From Luteibacter sp. SG786 (lineage in GTDB: Bacteria; Pseudomonadota; Gammaproteobacteria; Xanthomonadales; Rhodanobacteraceae), in contig NZ_JAAOYX010000001.1 of NCBI RefSeq assembly GCF_011759605.1, positions 248,001 through 312,000 on the forward strand: 64,000 nt of DNA. Reading direction: 5' to 3'. How positions within the stretch are numbered: position 1 is the stretch's first letter; each line of letters starts with the position of its first letter. Below, piece by piece: positions 1 to 9,302 of the stretch. The notes below the pieces were generated by a model that saw nothing but the letters and a program-made list of their open reading frames with translations, was not told where the DNA came from and searched no databases. A program made the translations under genes and the position numbers.

Positions 1-141
1 GGGGTCGGGCAGGCTGAATTCGCGGGGCAGGCCGGCGCTCGCGTGGGCGTCGAAGACCTCGACCTGCCGGTCGAGCGCGTGTGCGGGTAGGCAGGCGGCC
101 GCCGACCAGGCGAGAAGTGCGGCCAGGGAAGTGGTTTTCAC
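1..141 (-). CDS. Exported protein of unknown function, N-terminal fragment
   Basis: A minus-strand reading frame opens with GTG at 141 and runs off the left edge of the window (47 codons). An AAAGGAC ribosome-binding site lies about 10 bases upstream. The first residues (K-T-T-S, then a run of Ala, Leu and Trp ending near a P-A-H-A site) form a typical Sec signal peptide with cleavage after about residue 22. The mature start is acidic and continues out of the window, so no family can be named. It is divergent from glyA. Start and signal peptide are seen directly; function is unknown. Confidence 0.6.
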   Translation of the reverse strand, partial: MKTTSLAALLAWSAAACLPAHALDRQVEVFDAHASAGLPREFSLPDP

Positions 142-406
142 GAGAGAGTCCTTTCTAGTGCTGCGGGGAGGGGGCGGGGGGCTGGGACGCCCGCCATTAA
201 CCTAGCCCAGGGCGGATGGGGCGCCCGTAGGCGCTTTCCTGCAGTGGCTGTAAGCGGGGTTGCCCGCGACTTTTTGCGAGTGCCAGCCGCCGAGCTCGGA
301 CGGCGGTCGCATGGGAGTGGGCTAGGTGGCGCCCGCGGCTCGGTGGCCGCAAGCCCTGCTGGGCGCTACACTTTCCGTCTTCTTACCACCCCCGAACGAG
401 GTCGAG

Positions 407-1663
407 ATGTTTCCGAAGGACGCAACGATCGCCGGCTATGACGACGAACTCGCCAAGGCCATCGCCGACGAGTCCCGTCGCCAGGAAGATCACGTCGAGC
501 TGATCGCCTCGGAGAACTACGCCAGCCCCCGCGTCATGGAGGCCCAGGGCTCCTCGCTCACGAACAAGTACGCCGAAGGCTATCCCGGCAAGCGCTACTA
601 CGGCGGCTGCGAGTTCGTCGACGTGGCCGAGCGGCTGGCGATCTCGCGGCTGAAGCAGCTGTTCGGCGCGGACTATGCCAACGTGCAGCCGCATTCGGGA
701 TCGCAGGCGAACCAGGCGGTGTACTTCGCCCTGCTGCAGCCGGGCGACACCATTCTCGGCATGAGCCTGGCCCACGGCGGCCACCTCACGCACGGCGCGA
801 AGGTGAACCTGTCGGGCAAGATCTTCAACGCCGTGCAGTACGGCATCGATCCCGACACCGGCCTCGTGAACTACGACGAGATCGAGAAGCTGGCGCTGGA
901 GCACAAGCCGAAGATGATCGTGGCCGGTTTCTCGGCCTATTCGCAGGTGCTGGACTGGGCCCGCTTCCGCGCCATCGCCGACAAGGTCGGTGCCTATCTC
1001 TTCGTCGACATGGCCCACGTCGCCGGTCTCGTCGCGGCGGGTGTCTACCCGAACCCCATCGATCACGCCCATGTCGTCACGTCCACCACGCACAAGACCC
1101 TGCGCGGTCCGCGCGGCGGCATCATCGTCGCGAAGGGCCTGGGCGAGGAACTGGAAAAGAAGCTCCAGTCGATCGTGTTCCCCGGCATCCAGGGCGGCCC
1201 CCTGATGCACGTCATCGCCGCCAAGGCGGTGGCCTTCAAGGAAGCCCTGGAGCCCGCATTCACCGACTACCAGAAGCAGGTGGTGAAGAACGCCAAGGCG
1301 ATGGCGAAGACCTTCATCGAGCGCGGCTACAAGATCGTTTCCGGCGGCACCGAGAACCACCTCATGCTCATCGATCTGATCGGGCGCGACGTCACCGGCA
1401 AGGACGCGGAAGCTGCGCTCGGCAAGGCGCACATCACGGTGAACAAGAACGCCGTTCCGAACGATCCGCGCTCGCCGTTCGTCACGTCCGGCCTGCGCGT
1501 CGGCACGCCCGCCATCACCACGCGTGGCTACACGGAGAAGGAAACGGTGGAGCTCACGCAATGGATCTGCGACGTGTTGGACGCGCCGGCCGACGAAGCG
1601 GTCATCGCGGCCGTGCGCGAAAAGGTCACGGTGCAGTGCGCGAAGTTCCCGGTCTACGGTTGA
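407..1663 (+). CDS. glyA: Serine hydroxymethyltransferase
   Basis: This PLP enzyme interconverts serine and glycine, passing one carbon to tetrahydrofolate in the cytoplasm. The 418-residue product has the family's N-terminal helix, the ELIASENY motif near residue 30 and the PLP-binding lysine at residue 230 inside T-T-H-K-T-L-R-G. The length matches other GlyA proteins. An upstream in-frame ATG at 326 would add 27 residues with no family counterpart; ATG 407, preceded by GAACGAGG, gives the normal N-terminus (M-F-P-K-D-A). nrdR starts 14 bases downstream, so the two are probably co-transcribed. Confidence 0.97.
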   Translation: MFPKDATIAGYDDELAKAIADESRRQEDHVELIASENYASPRVMEAQGSSLTNKYAEGYPGKRYYGGCEFVDVAERLAISRLKQLFGADYANVQPHSGSQANQAVYFALLQPGDTILGMSLAHGGHLTHGAKVNLSGKIFNAVQYGIDPDTGLVNYDEIEKLALEHKPKMIVAGFSAYSQVLDWARFRAIADKVGAYLFVDMAHVAGLVAAGVYPNPIDHAHVVTSTTHKTLRGPRGGIIVAKGLGEELEKKLQSIVFPGIQGGPLMHVIAAKAVAFKEALEPAFTDYQKQVVKNAKAMAKTFIERGYKIVSGGTENHLMLIDLIGRDVTGKDAEAALGKAHITVNKNAVPNDPRSPFVTSGLRVGTPAITTRGYTEKETVELTQWICDVLDAPADEAVIAAVREKVTVQCAKFPVYG

Positions 1664-1677
1664 GGGCCGGCATCTAG

Positions 1678-2193
1678 ATGCATTGCCCGTTCTGCCAGCA
1701 CGAAGACACGCGCGTCATCGACTCCCGTCTCACCGAGGACGGGAGCACGGTGCGCCGCCGTCGCGAATGCCCGCAGTGCGGCGAGCGTTTCAACACCTTC
1801 GAAACGGCGGAGCTCAAGCTGCCTTCGATCGTGAAGTCCGGCGACCGCCGCGAGCCTTTCGACGAGCACAAGCTGCGCGTGAGCTTCGAGCGCGCGCTGC
1901 AGAAGCGTCCTGTGGCCAGCGACGCCGTGGACACGGCTGTCCGCGCCGTCATCAACGACCTGCGCCGCAGCGGCGAGCGCGAGGTCCCCTCGCGCCAGGT
2001 CGGCGAACTGGTGATGCGCGAACTGAAGAAGCTCGACCAGGTGGCCTACGTGCGCTTCGCGTCCGTATACCGTCGCTTCGAGGACGTGCACGCGTTCCGC
2101 GAGGAAATCGAGAAGCTGGAGCGCGACCTTCCCTCGCTGGAAGGCCTGCAACTCCCCTTGCTCGAAGCGGCAAGGCGCGGCCGCAAGCCCTGA
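1678..2193 (+). CDS. nrdR: Transcriptional repressor NrdR
   Basis: NrdR represses ribonucleotide reductase operons when its ATP-cone senses high dATP/ATP. The protein (171 residues) has the complete N-terminal zinc ribbon (C3/C6 and C31/C34) followed by the ATP-cone from about residue 48 to 138. Length is usual for the family. It lies between glyA and ribD, and its TGA overlaps the ribD ATG (TGATG), which suggests translational coupling. The glyA-nrdR-rib neighbourhood is common in gammaproteobacteria. Confidence 0.97.
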   Translation: MHCPFCQHEDTRVIDSRLTEDGSTVRRRRECPQCGERFNTFETAELKLPSIVKSGDRREPFDEHKLRVSFERALQKRPVASDAVDTAVRAVINDLRRSGEREVPSRQVGELVMRELKKLDQVAYVRFASVYRRFEDVHAFREEIEKLERDLPSLEGLQLPLLEAARRGRKP

Positions 2194-3305
2194 TGTCGCG
2201 ACCGTTCTTCCCGGCCATCGACCATGTCCACATGGCGCACGCCCTGCGCCTTGCGGAGAAGGGCCTTTACACCACGCAGCCGAATCCGCGCGTGGGCTGC
2301 GTCATCGCGCGCGGCGAGACGGTGCTCGGCACGGGCTGGCACCAGCGGGCCGGTGAGCCGCATGCCGAAGTGTTCGCGCTGCGCGAGGCGGGCGAGTCGG
2401 CACGTGGGGCAACCGCCTATGTCACGCTGGAGCCCTGCGCCCACTTCGGACGCACGCCGCCGTGCGCCGACGCGTTGATCGCCGCCGGGGTAGGGCGTGT
2501 CGTCATCGCGCACGAAGATCCTTTCGACAAGGTGTCCGGCGCGGGCATCGAGAAGCTGCGCGCCGCCGGCATCGGCGTGCAGCTGGGTTTGCTGCGCGAT
2601 GCCGCGCACGACCTCAACGTTGGCTTCTTCAGCCGGATCCAGCGCGGCCGGCCGTGGGTGCGGGCGAAGCTCGCCATGAGCCTCGACGGCCGTACGGCGC
2701 TGGCAGACGGTTCATCGAAGTGGATCACGGGCGACGCCGCGCGCGCCGACGTGCAGCGCTGGCGCGCACGCGCGTCGGCCATCCTGTCGGCGAGCGGCAC
2801 GGTCCTCGCCGACGATCCGCGCCTCACCGTCCGCCTGCCGGAGCACGAGCGCTTCGTGCCGCCCCTGCGTGCGATCGTCGACACCGCGCTGCGCACTCCC
2901 GCCGGCGCCCATGTGCTCGACGCCGCGGCACCCACCGTCTTCTTCCATGCCCCCGATGCCCAGGTTCCCGGCCACCTGGAGAGCACGACCCGTGCCGCCA
3001 TCCGCCGCGAAGACGGCGGCGGCATCGACCTGCACGCCGTGCTGCACTGGCTGGCCTTGCATGACGTGAACGAAGTGCACGTCGAAGCCGGGCCGGTGCT
3101 CTGTGGCGCCCTGCTCGCGGCCGGGCTGGTCGACGAACTGCTGGTGTACATCGCGCCGGTGCTGCTGGGCGACAGCGCGCGCCCCATGCTGCACCTGCCG
3201 CCGCTGGACGATATGGCCGCGCGCTGGAAACTCCGCACCGTCGATCGCCGCCAGGTCGGCGACGACACCCGTTTGCAACTGCGTCCGCTTCCGTTCGCCC
3301 CGTGA
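2193..3305 (+). CDS. ribD: Bifunctional riboflavin biosynthesis deaminase/reductase
   Basis: RibD carries out the second and third steps of riboflavin synthesis: deamination of the GTP-derived pyrimidine, then NADPH reduction of its ribosyl side chain. The N-terminal deaminase domain shows the zinc site H57-A-E59 and P-C82 ... C91. The C-terminal reductase domain starts near residue 150 (W-V-R-A-K-L-A-M-S-L-D-G-R). The 370-residue length is normal. ATG 2193 overlaps the nrdR stop; a second ATG 13 codons later is possible but would trim the first helix. The gene sits outside the FMN-riboswitch operon, so it may escape riboswitch control. Confidence 0.95.
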   Translation: MSRPFFPAIDHVHMAHALRLAEKGLYTTQPNPRVGCVIARGETVLGTGWHQRAGEPHAEVFALREAGESARGATAYVTLEPCAHFGRTPPCADALIAAGVGRVVIAHEDPFDKVSGAGIEKLRAAGIGVQLGLLRDAAHDLNVGFFSRIQRGRPWVRAKLAMSLDGRTALADGSSKWITGDAARADVQRWRARASAILSASGTVLADDPRLTVRLPEHERFVPPLRAIVDTALRTPAGAHVLDAAAPTVFFHAPDAQVPGHLESTTRAAIRREDGGGIDLHAVLHWLALHDVNEVHVEAGPVLCGALLAAGLVDELLVYIAPVLLGDSARPMLHLPPLDDMAARWKLRTVDRRQVGDDTRLQLRPLPFAP

Positions 3306-4285
3306 AACCGTTTGCCCATGTTCGCTGGGGCATCGTCGGCTGCGGCGCGGTGACCGAAGTGAAGAGTGGCCCCGCGTTTGCGAAGGTGGAGCATTCGTCG
3401 CTCGTGGCGGTGATGCGTCGCGATGGGGAGAAAGCCCGCGATTACGCGCGACGCCATGGCGTACCCCGCTGGTACGACGATGCCGCCGCGCTGATTGCCG
3501 ACCCCGGCGTCGATGCCGTCTACGTCGCCACGCCACCCGCCAGTCACCGCGAGTACGCGTTGATGGCCATCGCTGCCGGCAAGCCCGTTTATGTCGAGAA
3601 GCCCATGGCCCTCGACCACGACGAATGCCGCGACATCGTCGCCGCGGGGGAGGCGGCGAATGTGCCGGTATTCGTGGCGTATTACCGGCGCATGCTGCCG
3701 CGCTTCCGCCGGATCGCGACGCTTCTTGCCGAGGGAGCCATCGGTACGCCGCGTATCGTGAACGTGCTGCTGCACCATCCGTTGGAGGACCGCTATCGCG
3801 ATCCCGCCAACCTTCCCTGGACCGTGCGTCCGGAGTTGTCCGGTGGCGGCATCTTCGTCGATATCGGCTGCCACACCCTCGACATCCTGGACTTCCTGCT
3901 CGGCCCCATCGCCGATGCGCGCGGCATGGCGGCGAACCAGATGGGTGCCTATCCGGCCGAGGACACCGTGGCGATGGCCTTCCGTTTCGAAAGCGGCGTG
4001 CTCGGCACGGGCCTCTGGAACTTCGGCGCGGACCGGCGCGAGGATCGCGTGGAGATCGTCGGCGACCGCGGCCGCCTCGTGTTCGCTACCTTCGGCGACG
4101 GCCCGATCGTGCTCGAAGCCGGCGAACGCCGCGAGAGCATCCGCATCGCCAACCCGGAACACATCCAGCAACCCCTGATCGACACCATCGTGGCCGAGTT
4201 GACGGGCAGGGGTACGTGTCCATCCACGGCCCGCACCGGCGCCCGCACGAGCTGGGTGATGGATCGGGTGCTCAAGCCGTCGTAA
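3302..4285 (+). CDS. Gfo/Idh/MocA-family NAD(P)-dependent oxidoreductase
   Basis: A 327-residue protein with an N-terminal Rossmann fold (G-I-V-G-C-G-A-V, residues 10-17) and the family signature E-K-P-M-A near residue 100, whose lysine is catalytic in relatives. A C-terminal substrate domain follows. Such enzymes oxidise or reduce sugars, inositols or similar polyols; the substrate cannot be told. The GTG start overlaps the ribD stop (GTGA), so it is the last gene of the glyA-nrdR-ribD run. A role in riboflavin synthesis is not known for the family, so the link may be only transcriptional. Confidence 0.9.
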   Translation: MKPFAHVRWGIVGCGAVTEVKSGPAFAKVEHSSLVAVMRRDGEKARDYARRHGVPRWYDDAAALIADPGVDAVYVATPPASHREYALMAIAAGKPVYVEKPMALDHDECRDIVAAGEAANVPVFVAYYRRMLPRFRRIATLLAEGAIGTPRIVNVLLHHPLEDRYRDPANLPWTVRPELSGGGIFVDIGCHTLDILDFLLGPIADARGMAANQMGAYPAEDTVAMAFRFESGVLGTGLWNFGADRREDRVEIVGDRGRLVFATFGDGPIVLEAGERRESIRIANPEHIQQPLIDTIVAELTGRGTCPSTARTGARTSWVMDRVLKPS

Positions 4286-4363
4286 GGGGCGCGTTGCAAA
4301 CTGCCATTGGGGCCCCGTGGTATCCTGCGTCGGCCTGCTCCCCTGGGAGCGGGCCTTCCAAAG

Positions 4364-4509
4364 CGTCTTCAGGGCGGGGCGAAACTCCCCACCGGCGGTA
4401 GGTTTCCATGAGGAAACGAGCCCGCGAGCGCTCCCGGCCACGCCGGGAGGTCAGCAGATCCGGTCCGATGCCGGAGCCGACGGTCACAGTCCGGATGAAA
4501 GAAGACGGC
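4364..4509 (+). promoter_or_regulatory. FMN riboswitch (RFN element)
   Basis: The conserved blocks of the FMN aptamer occur in order: TCTTCAGGGCGGGGCGAAA, CCCCACCGGCGGTAG, GCCCGCGAGCG, GGTCAGCAGATCCGGT, CCGGAGCCGACGG and a closing CCGGATGAAAGAAGAC. FMN binding is expected to switch off the downstream rib genes. ribE begins 124 bases after the aptamer. Assignment rests on direct match to the known RFN consensus. Confidence 0.96.
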
Positions 4510-4520
4510 ATTCGTTCGCT

Positions 4521-4562
4521 CCCCCAATGGGGCGCGGCGATGCCATGCCTTGGGGCGTTTTT
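4521..4562 (+). terminator. Riboswitch expression platform, Rho-independent terminator
   Basis: CCCCAA (4522-4527) pairs with TTGGGG (4550-4555) and is followed by CGTTTTT. The same C-run can also form a short hairpin with the adjacent ATGGGGC, so two competing folds exist. The position directly after the FMN aptamer fits a transcription-attenuation platform. The pairings are visible in the sequence; the switching is inferred. Confidence 0.75.
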
Positions 4563-4632
4563 CGCTCACCATTGCGGGAAACGACCATGAACCACACATT
4601 CCGGACGGCACCGGGCCAGGGAGGCCACTGAC

Positions 4633-5274
4633 ATGTTCACCGGCATCATCCAGTCGGTTGGCCGCATTGCGCGGCTCGAGCCGCGTGGCGGCGACGTCCG
4701 CCTCACCGTCGACACCGCCGGCCTGGACATGGCCGACGTGGCGCTCGGCGACAGCATCGCGGTGTCCGGTGTCTGCCTCACCGTGATCGCGTTCGACAGT
4801 GCCAGCTTCGCCGCCGACGTTTCCAATGAAACGCTTTCCCACACCACGCTCGGCAAGCACAAGCCCGGCGACCCGGTGAACCTGGAGAAGGCACTTCGCC
4901 TTGCCGACCGCCTGGGCGGTCACCTTGTCTCCGGCCACGTCGACGGCACCGGCAAGGTGGTTTCCGTCGTGCCCGACGGCCGCTCGCTTCGCTGGACCTT
5001 CGAGGTTCCCGCTGGCCTGTCGCGGTACATCGCGCACAAAGGCTCCGTCTGCATCGACGGCACCAGCCTCACGGTGAACGAGGTGGACGGCTATCGTTTC
5101 GGCGTGAACCTTATCCCCCATACGGTGGAACACACAGCGTTCTCGGCACGCCGCCCCGGCGACGCCGTGAACATCGAGGTGGACGTCGTGGCCCGCTACG
5201 TCGAACGCCTGCTCGCCAGCGGCGACGCCCCGCGCCTCGACGAGGCGTTCCTGAAGCAGCACGGTTTCGCCTGA
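4633..5274 (+). CDS. ribE: Riboflavin synthase, alpha subunit
   Basis: This enzyme dismutates two molecules of 6,7-dimethyl-8-ribityllumazine to riboflavin and a pyrimidinedione. It begins with the diagnostic M-F-T-G-I-I-Q and consists of two similar lumazine-binding barrels (about residues 1-97 and 98-200), typical at 213 residues. It is the first gene after the FMN riboswitch and is followed 14 bases later by ribBA, with ribH further down, so the operon holds the last steps of the pathway. A 14-codon ORF (4587-4631) ends one base before its ATG. Confidence 0.97.
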   Translation: MFTGIIQSVGRIARLEPRGGDVRLTVDTAGLDMADVALGDSIAVSGVCLTVIAFDSASFAADVSNETLSHTTLGKHKPGDPVNLEKALRLADRLGGHLVSGHVDGTGKVVSVVPDGRSLRWTFEVPAGLSRYIAHKGSVCIDGTSLTVNEVDGYRFGVNLIPHTVEHTAFSARRPGDAVNIEVDVVARYVERLLASGDAPRLDEAFLKQHGFA

Positions 5275-5288
5275 GAGGACGAGGCAAC

Positions 5289-6380
5289 ATGGCATTCAAT
5301 ACGATCCCCGAGATCCTCGAGGACCTGCGCAACGGCCGGATGGTCGTGATCCTCGACGACGAGGACCGCGAGAACGAAGGCGACATCGTCATGGCCGCCG
5401 AGAAGGTGCGCCCGGAAGATGTGAACTTCATGGTTCGCGAAGCGCGCGGACTGCTCTGCCTCACGCTGACGGAACAGCGCACGCGGCAACTCGGCCTCAA
5501 GCCGATGGTCAGCGACAACAATTCGCCTTTCCATACCAATTTCACGGTGTCCATCGAGGCAGCCGAAGGCGTCACCACCGGTATTTCCGCGCACGACCGC
5601 GCGCGCACCGTGCAGGTTGCGGTGGCGAAGAACGCGGCGCCGGTCGACATCACCATGCCAGGCCACGTCTTCCCGCTCACGGCCCAGCCGGGCGGCGTGC
5701 TTACCCGCGCCGGACATACGGAGGCCGGCTGCGACCTCGCCGCGCTGGCTGGCCTCGAGCCCGCTTCGGTACTCATCGAGATCCTGCACGACGACGGCTC
5801 CATGGCACGCCGGCCGGAACTCGAAGCCTTCGCCGCGAAACACGGGCTGAAGATCGGCACCATCGCCGACCTGATCCGCTATCGCCTGGAGACGGAAAAA
5901 ACCGTCGAACGCGTGCACGAGGAAGACGTCGACACCGAATTCGGACGCTTTCGCCTGGTGGCCTTCCGCGACGCGATCCGGCAGGGGTTGCATTTCGCGC
6001 TGGTGCGCGGCGACGTCGCCAACGGCGAGCCCGTGCTGACGCGCGTGCACGTGCGCAATACGCTTTCCGATGTGCTGCACCTGCGGCGCGACGACCTCGG
6101 ACAGACCGTGACCGACGCCTTGCGCCGCATCGATGCGGAGGGGAGGGGCGTCTTCGTGGCACTCTCCGGTGGCGACACGCCCGAAGCGCTGTTGGCCCGG
6201 CTCAAGCGCGACGCGGCCCCGGTACCGGCACCCAAGGACGACCAGGAGTGGCGCCAGTTGGGACTGGGCGCGCAGATCCTGGCCGATCTTGGCGTCACCC
6301 GGTTGCGCGTGATGGGCACGCCGCGCAAATTTGTCGGCATCGCAGGCTTCGGCCTCGAGGTGGTGGAACAGGCGAGCTAG
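5289..6380 (+). CDS. ribBA: 3,4-dihydroxy-2-butanone 4-phosphate synthase with degenerate GTP cyclohydrolase II domain
   Basis: The N-terminal domain (residues 1-205) makes the four-carbon precursor of riboflavin from ribulose 5-phosphate. It has the acidic D-D-E-D-R-E-N-E-G-D motif (residues 24-33) and P-G-H-V-F-P-L. The C-terminal domain (about 206-363) aligns with GTP cyclohydrolase II, but the zinc-binding cysteines of that enzyme are absent: the expected V-R-x-H-S-E-C region reads T-R-V-H-V-R-N and no CDCG-like segment follows. It is therefore probably active only as RibB, as in many gammaproteobacteria with a separate RibA. The first ATG has normal spacing to ribE. Confidence 0.93.
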   Translation: MAFNTIPEILEDLRNGRMVVILDDEDRENEGDIVMAAEKVRPEDVNFMVREARGLLCLTLTEQRTRQLGLKPMVSDNNSPFHTNFTVSIEAAEGVTTGISAHDRARTVQVAVAKNAAPVDITMPGHVFPLTAQPGGVLTRAGHTEAGCDLAALAGLEPASVLIEILHDDGSMARRPELEAFAAKHGLKIGTIADLIRYRLETEKTVERVHEEDVDTEFGRFRLVAFRDAIRQGLHFALVRGDVANGEPVLTRVHVRNTLSDVLHLRRDDLGQTVTDALRRIDAEGRGVFVALSGGDTPEALLARLKRDAAPVPAPKDDQEWRQLGLGAQILADLGVTRLRVMGTPRKFVGIAGFGLEVVEQAS

Positions 6381-6387
6381 TCGATCG

Positions 6388-7353
6388 ATGCCCATACACG
6401 ACATTCCCCCGAACACCGTCATGCCCACCGGCTACGACATCCGCCTGATCGCCCCGTCCGGATACCCACACGCTCCCGAAGCCATGCAGCGCGGCATCGC
6501 GCGGCTGGAGGCGGCGGGACATCGCGTGGATGGCAAGGAGGTCCTCGACCGCCGCGTGCTCCGCTTCGCCGGCACCGACGAGCAGCGCGCGGCCGACATC
6601 AACGGGCTGGCCGACCCGGCGCGTCCGTTGCCTGGCATCGCGCTCGCCGTGCGTGGGGGATACGGCGCGCATCCGCTCCTTCCGTTGCTCGACTACGAGC
6701 GGCTGGGAACGCGTTTGCGCGATGGCACGGTGGCCCTCGTCGGGCACAGCGATTTCACGGCCGTGCAGTGCGCCTTGTTCGCGAAAGCGGGCATCGTCAC
6801 GTACGGCGGCCCCATGCTCGGTGCCGACTTCGGTGCGCAGGAACTCGACTCCCTGACCTGGGATCACTTCTGGCGCACGATGGCCAATGAGGAAGGCGAA
6901 GCGGACTGGGCAGCGGACACCGCGGCGGATGTCGCTCTCGACGGCCCGCTCTGGGGCGGCAACCTGGCCATGCTCGCCAGCCTCGTCGGATCGCCGTATT
7001 TCCCCCGCATCGAAGGCGGGCTGCTTTTCGTCGAGGACGTGGCCGAGTCGCCCTACCGCGTCGAACGCATGCTCTACCACCTGCTCCATGCCGGCGTGCT
7101 GGGCACCCAGCAGGCCCTCCTGGTCGGCGACTTCACCGGTTATCGCACGGCGGCCTACGACAACGGTTACGACCTGGACGCGGCACTCGACCGTATCGCC
7201 GCGGCTGCCGGCATCCCGGTGATCCGCGGTCTGCCGTTCGGACATGGGCCGGCCAAGTTCACCCTGCCGTTTGGCGTGCCGGCCCGCCTCGCGGTCGCCG
7301 GCGGCAAGGCCACCCTTCGTTTCAGCGGCCACCCCCGGCCCAAAACCCCGTAA
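6388..7353 (+). CDS. ldcA: LD-carboxypeptidase (peptidase family S66)
   Basis: S66 enzymes remove the terminal D-Ala from cytoplasmic tetrapeptides during murein recycling. From ATG 6388 the protein has 321 residues. The nucleophile is S121 in G-H-S-D-F-T-A; the glutamate lies in F-V-E-D-V-A-E-S-P-Y-R and the histidine in the late G-H-G-P-A-K-F segment, completing the S-E-H triad. There is no signal peptide, as expected. ATG 6421 is an alternative start 11 codons later; the ORF's earlier codons overlap ribBA. It lies inside the riboflavin operon, an odd place for a wall-recycling gene. Confidence 0.9.
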   Translation: MPIHDIPPNTVMPTGYDIRLIAPSGYPHAPEAMQRGIARLEAAGHRVDGKEVLDRRVLRFAGTDEQRAADINGLADPARPLPGIALAVRGGYGAHPLLPLLDYERLGTRLRDGTVALVGHSDFTAVQCALFAKAGIVTYGGPMLGADFGAQELDSLTWDHFWRTMANEEGEADWAADTAADVALDGPLWGGNLAMLASLVGSPYFPRIEGGLLFVEDVAESPYRVERMLYHLLHAGVLGTQQALLVGDFTGYRTAAYDNGYDLDAALDRIAAAAGIPVIRGLPFGHGPAKFTLPFGVPARLAVAGGKATLRFSGHPRPKTP

Positions 7354-7398
7354 AATGTCCGGCCGCGCGGCGGCCGACCGCCACAGGACTTTCCGAGC

Positions 7399-7866
7399 AT
7401 GAAGATCATCGAAGGCGATTTCGCCACTCCCAAGGGCCGCTTCGCCATCGTCGCGGGCCGTTTCAACGCGTTCGTCGTCGAGCCGCTGGTCGAGGGCGCC
7501 CGCGACACGCTGCGCCGCCACGGCGTCGCGGACGACGCGATCGACCTCATCCGGGTGCCTGGCGCATGGGAAATCGGGCAGGCTGCCCACAAGGTCGCGG
7601 GCTCCGGCGCCTATGCCGCCGTCATCGGCCTGGGTGCGGTCATCCGTGGCTCCACGCCGCACTTCGACTACGTCGCCGGCGAAGCCGCCAAGGGCCTTGG
7701 TCAGGCCGCCTACGCGTCCGGCGTGCCGGTGTGCTTCGGCGTGCTGACCACCGACAGCATCGAGCAGGCTATCGAGCGTGCGGGCACCAAGGCCGGCAAC
7801 AAGGGTGCCGATGCCGCCATGGTCGCCATCGAGATGGTCAACCTCTACGCGAAGCTCGACCGATGA
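7399..7866 (+). CDS. ribH: 6,7-dimethyl-8-ribityllumazine synthase
   Basis: RibH condenses the RibD-derived pyrimidine with the four-carbon product of RibB to give lumazine, the substrate of RibE. The 155-residue product shows F-A-I-V-A-G-R-F-N near residue 14, V-P-G-A-W-E-I in the middle and G-A-V-I-R-G-x-T-P-H-F-D (active-site His) near residue 80. It starts 45 bases after ldcA. Its stop overlaps the nusB ATG, the usual ribH-nusB pairing. Confidence 0.97.
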   Translation: MKIIEGDFATPKGRFAIVAGRFNAFVVEPLVEGARDTLRRHGVADDAIDLIRVPGAWEIGQAAHKVAGSGAYAAVIGLGAVIRGSTPHFDYVAGEAAKGLGQAAYASGVPVCFGVLTTDSIEQAIERAGTKAGNKGADAAMVAIEMVNLYAKLDR

Positions 7867-8309
7867 ACACCCCTCCGCACGGCATCGATCTGGCCGCGCG
7901 CTCGCGCGCTCGCCGCCGCGCCCTGCAGGCGTTGTACGCATGGCAGGTGGGCGGCAGCAAGATGGCCAGCGTCATCGACCAGTTCCGCCACGAGCAGGAC
8001 ATGGAAGTGGCCGACCTCGAGTATTTCGAGGACATCCTGCGAGGCGTAGAGCAGCACGTGAAGGAACTCGACGACGGCATCAAGCCGTTCGTCGATCGCG
8101 AAGTGGGACAGATCGACCCCATCGAACGCGCGGCCCTGCGCATGGGCGCGTACGAACTGAAATACCGTCCCGACGTTCCCTATCGCGTGGTGATCAACGA
8201 AGCCGTGGAAGCCACGAAGCGCTTCGGTGCCGATCACGGGCACAGCTATGTGAATGGCGTTCTCGACAAACTCGCGACGCATTGGCGTACCGCCGAGAAG
8301 CGATCCTGA
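7863..8309 (+). CDS. nusB: Transcription antitermination factor NusB
   Basis: NusB binds boxA RNA with ribosomal protein S10 and supports antitermination on rRNA operons. The 148-residue, helical protein carries the family motif [12 protein letters not shown] near residue 16 and the conserved [12 protein letters not shown] near residue 110. The ATG overlaps the ribH stop (ATGA). It is followed by thiL after 39 bases. Confidence 0.97.
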   Translation: MNTPPHGIDLAARSRARRRALQALYAWQVGGSKMASVIDQFRHEQDMEVADLEYFEDILRGVEQHVKELDDGIKPFVDREVGQIDPIERAALRMGAYELKYRPDVPYRVVINEAVEATKRFGADHGHSYVNGVLDKLATHWRTAEKRS

Positions 8310-8348
8310 CGACAGCGCCACCCATGGCTCTCCGTTGAAGGGAAACGC

Positions 8349-9302
8349 ATGGAATTCGATCTGATCGAACGGATCCGCCGGCATACCGAAGTGAATCGCG
8401 ACGATGTCGTGGAAGGTATCGGCGACGATGCCGCCGTCGTCGCCGTACCGGCCGGCAGGGAGCTGGCCATCGCCGTGGACACGCTGGTGGAAGGCGTGCA
8501 TTTCCCGGTAGGAACCGCACCCGCCGACATCGGCTGGAAGGCGCTGGCGGTCAATCTTTCCGATCTTGCCGCCATGGGCGCCACCCCCGCGTGGGCGCTG
8601 CTCGCGCTTACCACGCCCGATGGCGACGAAACCTTCTTCGACGGGCTCGCGCGCGGTTTCGCCGAGCTTGCCACGCCGTACCGTCTCGCGTTGATCGGTG
8701 GCGACACCACGCGCGGCCCGCTCACGGTCACCGTGGCGGTGCACGGATTCTGCGCACCGGGAGAAGCGCTGCTCCGTTCCGGTGCGAGGGTGGGCGATGT
8801 GGTGATGGTCACGGGCACGCTCGGCGATGCCGCGGCGGGCCTTCGCTGCCTGGCCGAGCCCGACCCGTCGCTTTACGGTGCGCTGGTGGAACGCCTCAAC
8901 CGGCCGACTCCGCGCGTTTCCGCCGGACAGGCGCTACGCGGCATGGCCACCGCTTGCATCGACGTGTCCGATGGCCTCGTCGCCGACCTTGGCCACATCT
9001 GTGCCGCGAGCGGCGTGGGTGCGGATATCGAGGCCGCCATGTTGCCGCGTTCGTCCGCGTTGCTTACGCATTTCTCGGAGGCCGATACGCTCGACTTCGC
9101 GCTTGGCGGCGGCGACGACTACGAGCTGTGCTTCACCGTGCCTGCCGACCGCGCGGGCGAGGTTGGCGCCACGCTGTCGCGCCTCGGCTGCGGTGCCACC
9201 CGCATCGGCCGTATCGTCGAAGGCGCGGGCGTGCGCGTGCTCGACGAGCATGGCCATGTGCATGAGCCGGCACGATCCGGCTGGAACCATTTCGCCGCAT
9301 GA
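8349..9302 (+). CDS. thiL: Thiamine-monophosphate kinase
   Basis: ThiL phosphorylates thiamine phosphate to the active cofactor thiamine diphosphate. The 317-residue protein has the PurM-like fold signature: G-D-D-A-A-V at residues 25-30, V-D-T-L-V-E-G-V-H-F near residue 42, N-L-S-D-L-A-A-M-G-A near 63 and I-G-G-D-T-T-R-G near 117. The length is normal. It overlaps pgpA by four bases (ATGA). The nusB-thiL-pgpA order is conserved in many gammaproteobacteria. Confidence 0.97.
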   Translation: MEFDLIERIRRHTEVNRDDVVEGIGDDAAVVAVPAGRELAIAVDTLVEGVHFPVGTAPADIGWKALAVNLSDLAAMGATPAWALLALTTPDGDETFFDGLARGFAELATPYRLALIGGDTTRGPLTVTVAVHGFCAPGEALLRSGARVGDVVMVTGTLGDAAAGLRCLAEPDPSLYGALVERLNRPTPRVSAGQALRGMATACIDVSDGLVADLGHICAASGVGADIEAAMLPRSSALLTHFSEADTLDFALGGGDDYELCFTVPADRAGEVGATLSRLGCGATRIGRIVEGAGVRVLDEHGHVHEPARSGWNHFAA

